64,000 bases of DNA. It comes from Parachryseolinea silvisoli. GTDB taxonomy: Bacteria > Bacteroidota > Bacteroidia > Cytophagales > Cyclobacteriaceae. The stretch covers positions 744,001 through 808,000 of the forward strand of contig NZ_JAIOAO010000001.1 in assembly GCF_021190955.1 (NCBI RefSeq). Reading direction: 5' to 3'. Positions 60,198-64,000 of the stretch are shown piece by piece. The position numbers were made by a program, and so were the translations under genes. The notes under the pieces were generated by a model that searched no databases, was not told where the DNA came from, and saw only the letters and a list, made by a program, of their open reading frames with translations. Numbering within the stretch: the stretch's first letter is position 1; the number at the start of each line of letters is the position of its first letter.

Positions 60198-61505
60198 TTA
60201 ATAGCGGTAGTAATCGGGCTTGAACGGGCCTTTTACTTCTACACCGATATATTTGGCCTGGTCGGCAGAAAGTGTCTCCAGCTCCACACCGATCTTCTTC
60301 AGGTGCAGGTTGGCTACTTTCTCATCCAGGTGTTTCGGCAGCATGTATACTTTGTTCTCGTAATTCTTCGTGTTGGTCCACAACTCGAGCTGGGCCAGTG
60401 TTTGGTTCGTGAACGAGTTCGACATCACAAACGAAGGGTGACCGGTTGCGCAACCCAGGTTTACCAGGCGGCCTTCGGCTAACAAGATTACCTGACGGCC
60501 GTTTTTCAGCGTGTACAGGTCTACTTGTGGCTTCACTTCGTCTTTCGACGCGTTCTTGTTCAACCAGGCTACGTCGATCTCGTTGTCGAAGTGACCGATG
60601 TTACATACGATGGTCTTGTCCTTCATCGACTCGAAGTGACGGCCCAACACGATACCGAAGTTACCGGTAGCGGTTACTACGATGTCGGCTTCTTTCACGG
60701 CGTCGTCCATTCTCTTCACGGCATAACCGTCCATCGCGGCTTGCAGTGCGCAGATGGGGTCGATCTCCGTTACAATTACGCGTGCACCGGCGCCGCGCAG
60801 GGAGGCAGCAGAGCCTTTTCCTACGTCGCCGTAGCCCGCTACAACGGCTACCTTACCGGCCATCATTACGTCTGTCGCACGGCGGATAGCGTCCACCAGC
60901 GATTCTTTACAGCCGTATTTGTTGTCGAACTTCGACTTCGTTACCGAGTCGTTGATGTTGATTGCCGGCAGCGGCAGTTTGCCGTTGTGCATACGCTCGA
61001 TGAGGCGGTGTACACCGGTAGTAGTTTCTTCCGAGATACCTTTGATACCGGCCACCAGTTCCGGGAAACGGTCCAGCACCATGTTGGTCAGGTCACCGCC
61101 GTCGTCCAGAATCATGTTCAGAGGCTTACCATCTTTGAAGGCGTAGAGCGTTTGCTCGATACACCAGTCGAATTCCTGTTCGTTCATGCCTTTCCAGGCA
61201 TAGACAGGAATACCCGCTGCGGCAATGGCTGCTGCGGCATGGTCTTGCGTCGAAAAAATATTGCAGGATGACCAGGAAACCTCAGCGCCAAGCTCGATCA
61301 GTGTCTCGATGAGCACGGCTGTCTGGATCGTCATGTGAAGGCAACCGGCTATGCGCGCGCCACTCAGGGGCTTCTGCTTGCCGAACTCCTCGCGGATGGC
61401 CATTAAGCCGGGCATTTCGGCTTCCGCCAACTTAATTTCTTTACGTCCCCATGCTGCCAGGGAAAGGTCTTTAACCTTAAATTTGAGTTTTTCGTCTACG
61501 GTCAT
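60198..61505 (-). CDS. ahcY: Adenosylhomocysteinase
   Basis: Hydrolyses S-adenosylhomocysteine to adenosine and homocysteine, keeping methyltransferases active. At 435 aa it has the substrate-domain blocks [20 protein letters not shown] and [20 protein letters not shown], the NAD-binding [33 protein letters not shown] and [13 protein letters not shown], and the C-terminal KPDYYRY that closes the neighbouring active site. No SAH riboswitch pattern was recognised upstream. Confidence 0.97.
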   Translation of the reverse strand: MTVDEKLKFKVKDLSLAAWGRKEIKLAEAEMPGLMAIREEFGKQKPLSGARIAGCLHMTIQTAVLIETLIELGAEVSWSSCNIFSTQDHAAAAIAAAGIPVYAWKGMNEQEFDWCIEQTLYAFKDGKPLNMILDDGGDLTNMVLDRFPELVAGIKGISEETTTGVHRLIERMHNGKLPLPAININDSVTKSKFDNKYGCKESLVDAIRRATDVMMAGKVAVVAGYGDVGKGSAASLRGAGARVIVTEIDPICALQAAMDGYAVKRMDDAVKEADIVVTATGNFGIVLGRHFESMKDKTIVCNIGHFDNEIDVAWLNKNASKDEVKPQVDLYTLKNGRQVILLAEGRLVNLGCATGHPSFVMSNSFTNQTLAQLELWTNTKNYENKVYMLPKHLDEKVANLHLKKIGVELETLSADQAKYIGVEVKGPFKPDYYRY

Positions 61506-61536
61506 TTTTATGATGATTTGTCTTAACTGGGAAACA

Positions 61537-61544
61537 CAAAAGTA
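61537..61544 (-). promoter_or_regulatory. -7 box of ahcY
   Basis: Minus strand TACTTTTG, exact TAnnTTTG, 31 bases before the ahcY ATG. No clear -33. Confidence 0.5.
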
Positions 61545-61651
61545 CTATAAAGGTTTGAAAAGTCATTGTGCATAAAGGCATTAGCTGTCAGAACTTATGC
61601 CTTGAACCATTCTGCATAGCTGGCTGTTAACCATGCAAAACGGAGAAAACG

Positions 61652-62353
61652 ATGAATAAGCCAAAAATAAAAGTTGATATCGTGTCGGATGTGGTATGTC
61701 CCTGGTGTTACATCGGCAAACGCAGATTAGAAAAAGCCATCGGCAAGCTTGCCTCCGAATACGATTTCGAACTCGAATATCATCCGTTTGAGCTCAACCC
61801 GCAGATGCCCGAAACCGGTGCCAATCAGCGGGCCTACCTCGCCGCCAAGTTTGGCAGCGACGAACGCTACGAGCAGATCACCCGCCAAACCACGCAAACC
61901 GCCGCTACCGAAGGCCTGGCCTTCGCCTTTGATAAACAACAGGTTTCGCCCAACACACGCAAGGCCCATGTTCTCATCCAGCAGGCCAGAACCGCAGGTA
62001 AACAACTGGAAGTGACCGAAGGCTTTTTTAAAGCCTATTTCGTAGAGGGTGTGGACCTGTCGAAGGACGAAAACCTGGTCTCCGTAGCCGTGCAGGCCGG
62101 GCTGCCCAAGGCCCTGGCAGAAGAGGCGCTGGCCGATGAAAGCGCACCCGTACAGGTGTCGCTGGCCGAACAGGAAATGTATAAGCTCGGCATTACGGGC
62201 GTACCCTTTTATATTATCAACAACCGCTACGGCGTGTCCGGCGCCCAGGCTGCCGAAACCTTTGTCGAAGCCTTCCGCGAGGTTGTCCAGTCACAAGCGG
62301 CCGACATTACCAGTGGCGGCGAAGCCTGCGACGTCGACGGTAAGAATTGTTAG
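61652..62353 (+). CDS. DsbA family oxidoreductase, FrnE-like
   Basis: A 233-residue thioredoxin-fold protein without signal peptide, thus cytoplasmic. The active site is CPWC (Cys16, Cys19) in VVCPWCYIGKRRLEKA; the cis-Pro loop is ITGVPFYIINNRYGVSGAQ. This is the FrnE/2-hydroxychromene-isomerase-like group, linked to oxidative stress and polyketide steps. A GGAG Shine-Dalgarno-like site lies 7 bases before the ATG. The stop codon abuts that of the convergent gene, with no base between. Confidence 0.92.
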   Translation: MNKPKIKVDIVSDVVCPWCYIGKRRLEKAIGKLASEYDFELEYHPFELNPQMPETGANQRAYLAAKFGSDERYEQITRQTTQTAATEGLAFAFDKQQVSPNTRKAHVLIQQARTAGKQLEVTEGFFKAYFVEGVDLSKDENLVSVAVQAGLPKALAEEALADESAPVQVSLAEQEMYKLGITGVPFYIINNRYGVSGAQAAETFVEAFREVVQSQAADITSGGEACDVDGKNC

Positions 62354-63598
62354 TTATTTCGTGGCGATTTGTTTAACGCCCAGGGAATCCTGGGTCGTGG
62401 TGGCCGTGAATACAGCCGACTTTCCGCCCAGGTCTTGTACCCATACGGCCGCAACGATCCCTTTGTATGCAGCCAGGCCTGTGTAACCACGCTCTGGTAA
62501 GGTTGCCTCGCCTATAAAAGATTCCGTACTGATTTTCTTATTATGGAAGTTATTGCCCCCATCGTCTGACCAGGCCAGGTATACCGCTGTCGCAAGCCCC
62601 TCTCCTTCCGATTCACGCCGATCAAAATAAAGCACGTAGATGATACCTGTCGTGGGATCTACCGCCATGGCGGGTTGGTATTGCTGGCCGGCAGCGTCGT
62701 CGTTGATGCGCTGCGGTGAGGTCCAGTTGTCACCGTAGTTGGTGGACCGTATAAACCAGATGTCCGCATCGTCCTTCCCGCCGCGCGCGTCGGCCCATGA
62801 CATGTACAGGCTGCCCGTGCGGGGGCCTTTGGCGCGATCTACCAACAGCGTTGGCTCGCTGTAGCTTGGCTCGGCTTTCAGGCGGGTGATCGAAATATCA
62901 TTGGAGAGCCACATCGAACCATCAAAAGACCGGTCCATAAAAATGGTTTGCCCGGTAAGCCACGCCACATAGGACTTGCCGTCGGCGGCAATGGCTGCCA
63001 ACGAGCCGCTCGCAGCATGCCGCACGTCGTTGCATCGGCCCGGAGTCTGCGATATTTCCCTGGGCGTACTCCATTTTTTTCCGTTGGAAGATTTTGTCAT
63101 CCAGATACTGGAGCGACAAGCGTCATCTTCACTCGGGTACGCATCAAATTGTGTATACGTCAGGTATAGTGACCCTTTAGCATCCGCTGTCACACCTATC
63201 CGCTCATTTCGTTTGTTTACACCCATGGGTACGGGTGTACCCGGCTCCCAGATCTGACCATCGCGGGACGCGAAGCAGCTGGTAATACCGGGGCCGTTGG
63301 TTTGAAAGTAATAAAAGGTACCGTGACCGTCGGATAGCAACTGTGTGTCGCCTTGCTCACCCACCGCCGGTACGCCGTCAGTCTGTTTCCAGGTGTTCCC
63401 GCCGTCCATAGTATAGTAGACAGAGCCTGGCGATGTGGCCACGACGATGTTTTGTGTGTTCTTCGGGTGAATGGCCACCGACGCTTGCCAGGAGGCCGCG
63501 GGGGCGGTCGTCAGGGGAAGGGCGGCAGGCTTTTGCTGACCGGCAGCAGGAAGGCTTACACTGGCCAGCAGCAGTAAACCGAAGAAATGGGCGCGCAT
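62354..63598 (-). CDS. Secreted BNR/sialidase-fold repeat protein
   Basis: A 414-residue exported protein with a signal ending AAGQQ. It has repeated BNR/Asp-box motifs of the six-bladed propeller (YTMDGGNTWKQT, ASRDGQIWEP, KSSNGKKWSTP, RSTNYGDNWTSP, WSDDGGNNFHNK). The Arg triad of true sialidases is not evident, so it may be a non-catalytic carbohydrate- or protein-binding propeller or an unusual glycosidase. It is transcribed towards the DsbA-like gene. Confidence 0.88.
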   Translation of the reverse strand: MRAHFFGLLLLASVSLPAAGQQKPAALPLTTAPAASWQASVAIHPKNTQNIVVATSPGSVYYTMDGGNTWKQTDGVPAVGEQGDTQLLSDGHGTFYYFQTNGPGITSCFASRDGQIWEPGTPVPMGVNKRNERIGVTADAKGSLYLTYTQFDAYPSEDDACRSSIWMTKSSNGKKWSTPREISQTPGRCNDVRHAASGSLAAIAADGKSYVAWLTGQTIFMDRSFDGSMWLSNDISITRLKAEPSYSEPTLLVDRAKGPRTGSLYMSWADARGGKDDADIWFIRSTNYGDNWTSPQRINDDAAGQQYQPAMAVDPTTGIIYVLYFDRRESEGEGLATAVYLAWSDDGGNNFHNKKISTESFIGEATLPERGYTGLAAYKGIVAAVWVQDLGGKSAVFTATTTQDSLGVKQIATK

Positions 63599-63726
63599 GG
63601 TCTATCAGGTCTGTTACGCAATACGCGCTAAAATACGACAATGACGCAAAACACACACAAACATGTAGTAACTTGGTCTTTCTAAATCCGTTCTTTCTTC
63701 GAAACCTCTAATTCACCAAAACCAAC

Positions 63727-64000
63727 ATGATTAAAAAAACACTCACCGCAGTGCTGCTGGCAGCATCCATTGCGGGCTATGCCCAAAAGATCAAAATAGT
63801 AGAAGGCAGCTTAGCACCCCTCAAAGGTCAGAAATCGATTATGACCGAGTTTACCTACGACAACATGACGATCGGCAAAGACGGGCTGCCCGAGCAAGAT
63901 TATGTCACCAAGCGCAAGAACGAGATTAATGCAAAAGAGGCCGGAAAGGGTGACATCTTTGCCAAAAAGTGGGTGGACGATCGCCAGGAACGTTTTGCAC
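63727..64000 (+). CDS. Secreted protein, N-terminal part only
   Basis: The frame is still open at the window end (91 codons seen). A signal peptide (LTAVLLAASIAGYAQ) is followed by KIVEGSLAPLKGQKSIMTEF and TYDNMTIGKDGLPEQDY, then a charged segment. It resembles a Bacteroidota conserved hypothetical family of exported proteins; no function known. The C-terminus is outside the window. Confidence 0.75.
   Translation, partial: MIKKTLTAVLLAASIAGYAQKIKIVEGSLAPLKGQKSIMTEFTYDNMTIGKDGLPEQDYVTKRKNEINAKEAGKGDIFAKKWVDDRQERFA

Noticed and set aside
61575-61603. AAGGCAT/ATGCCTT stem upstream of the DsbA-like gene as a riboswitch
   Set aside because: Only 7 bp with no further conserved structure; most likely a chance stem.
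1-64000. CRISPR array, rRNA or tRNA genes, prophage or complete insertion sequence
   Set aside because: No regular spacer-repeat pattern, cloverleaf, rRNA-like block, integrase or transposase was recognised when scanning both strands.

Overview
This 64-kb window looks like chromosomal DNA from a Bacteroidota bacterium, most likely of the Cytophagia (Chryseolinea/Ohtaekwangia-like; the genus is my inference). Evidence: two proteins with type IX secretion (T9SS) type B C-terminal sorting domains and a PorP/SprF-type partner; the Bacteroidota arginine pathway with a carbamoyltransferase acting on acylated ornithine; DUF4290 next to murA; and many exact TAnnTTTG -7 promoter boxes, the signature of the Bacteroidota primary sigma factor. 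Coding sequence is moderately GC-rich. I saw no rRNA, tRNA, CRISPR array, intact insertion sequence or prophage.

Layout. 0-7.5 kb: the end of a DprE1-like FAD oxidase, a DUF3109 protein, a TcmP-like protein, a UvrD/PcrA helicase, DUF4290-murA and exonuclease III. 7.6-8.4 kb: an AT-rich islet with a GTG-started small ORF and a frameshifted DUF6169-like gene. 8.5-15.1 kb: a 52-aa basic protein, hisS, hutH, a T9SS-sorted surface protein, ybaB and a family 2 glycosyltransferase. 15.2-21.7 kb: PspC, an OmpA/TPR lipoprotein, pdhB, a rhomboid-MORN-TonB fusion protease and a Ste24-like M48 protease. 21.9-23.6 kb: a disordered charged protein and a Tat-exported Gfo/Idh/MocA oxidoreductase.

23.7-32.5 kb is one minus-strand arginine operon, read GNAT acyltransferase-argG-argC-argD-argF'-argB-argE-like-argH, with ATGA overlaps. 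Its leader encodes a 14-residue peptide with five arginine codons (32256-32300), then a stable hairpin and two small ones: a probable arginine attenuator and the most interesting item here. Val90 of the carbamoyltransferase suggests succinylated rather than acetylated intermediates.

32.6-41.6 kb: a PorP/SprF protein divergent from a 1769-aa T9SS-sorted PKD protein, a GH20 hexosaminidase lipoprotein and a small secreted protein. 41.7-46.8 kb: NUDIX hydrolase, a small membrane protein, threonylcarbamoyl-AMP synthase, phosphofructokinase, methionine aminopeptidase, a REP-like hairpin pair and pgk. 46.9-51.2 kb is gene-poor, with small secreted, lipo- and membrane proteins, several under 80 residues, and an RRM protein.

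51.3-57.6 kb: three signalling proteins (hybrid histidine kinase with HPt, TPR histidine kinase, NtrC-type sigma-54 activator). 57.6-64 kb: a PepSY-like periplasmic protein, a DUF6249 membrane protein, an ECF sigma/anti-sigma pair, a small secreted protein, ahcY, a DsbA/FrnE-like oxidoreductase, a BNR-repeat protein and the start of a secreted protein.
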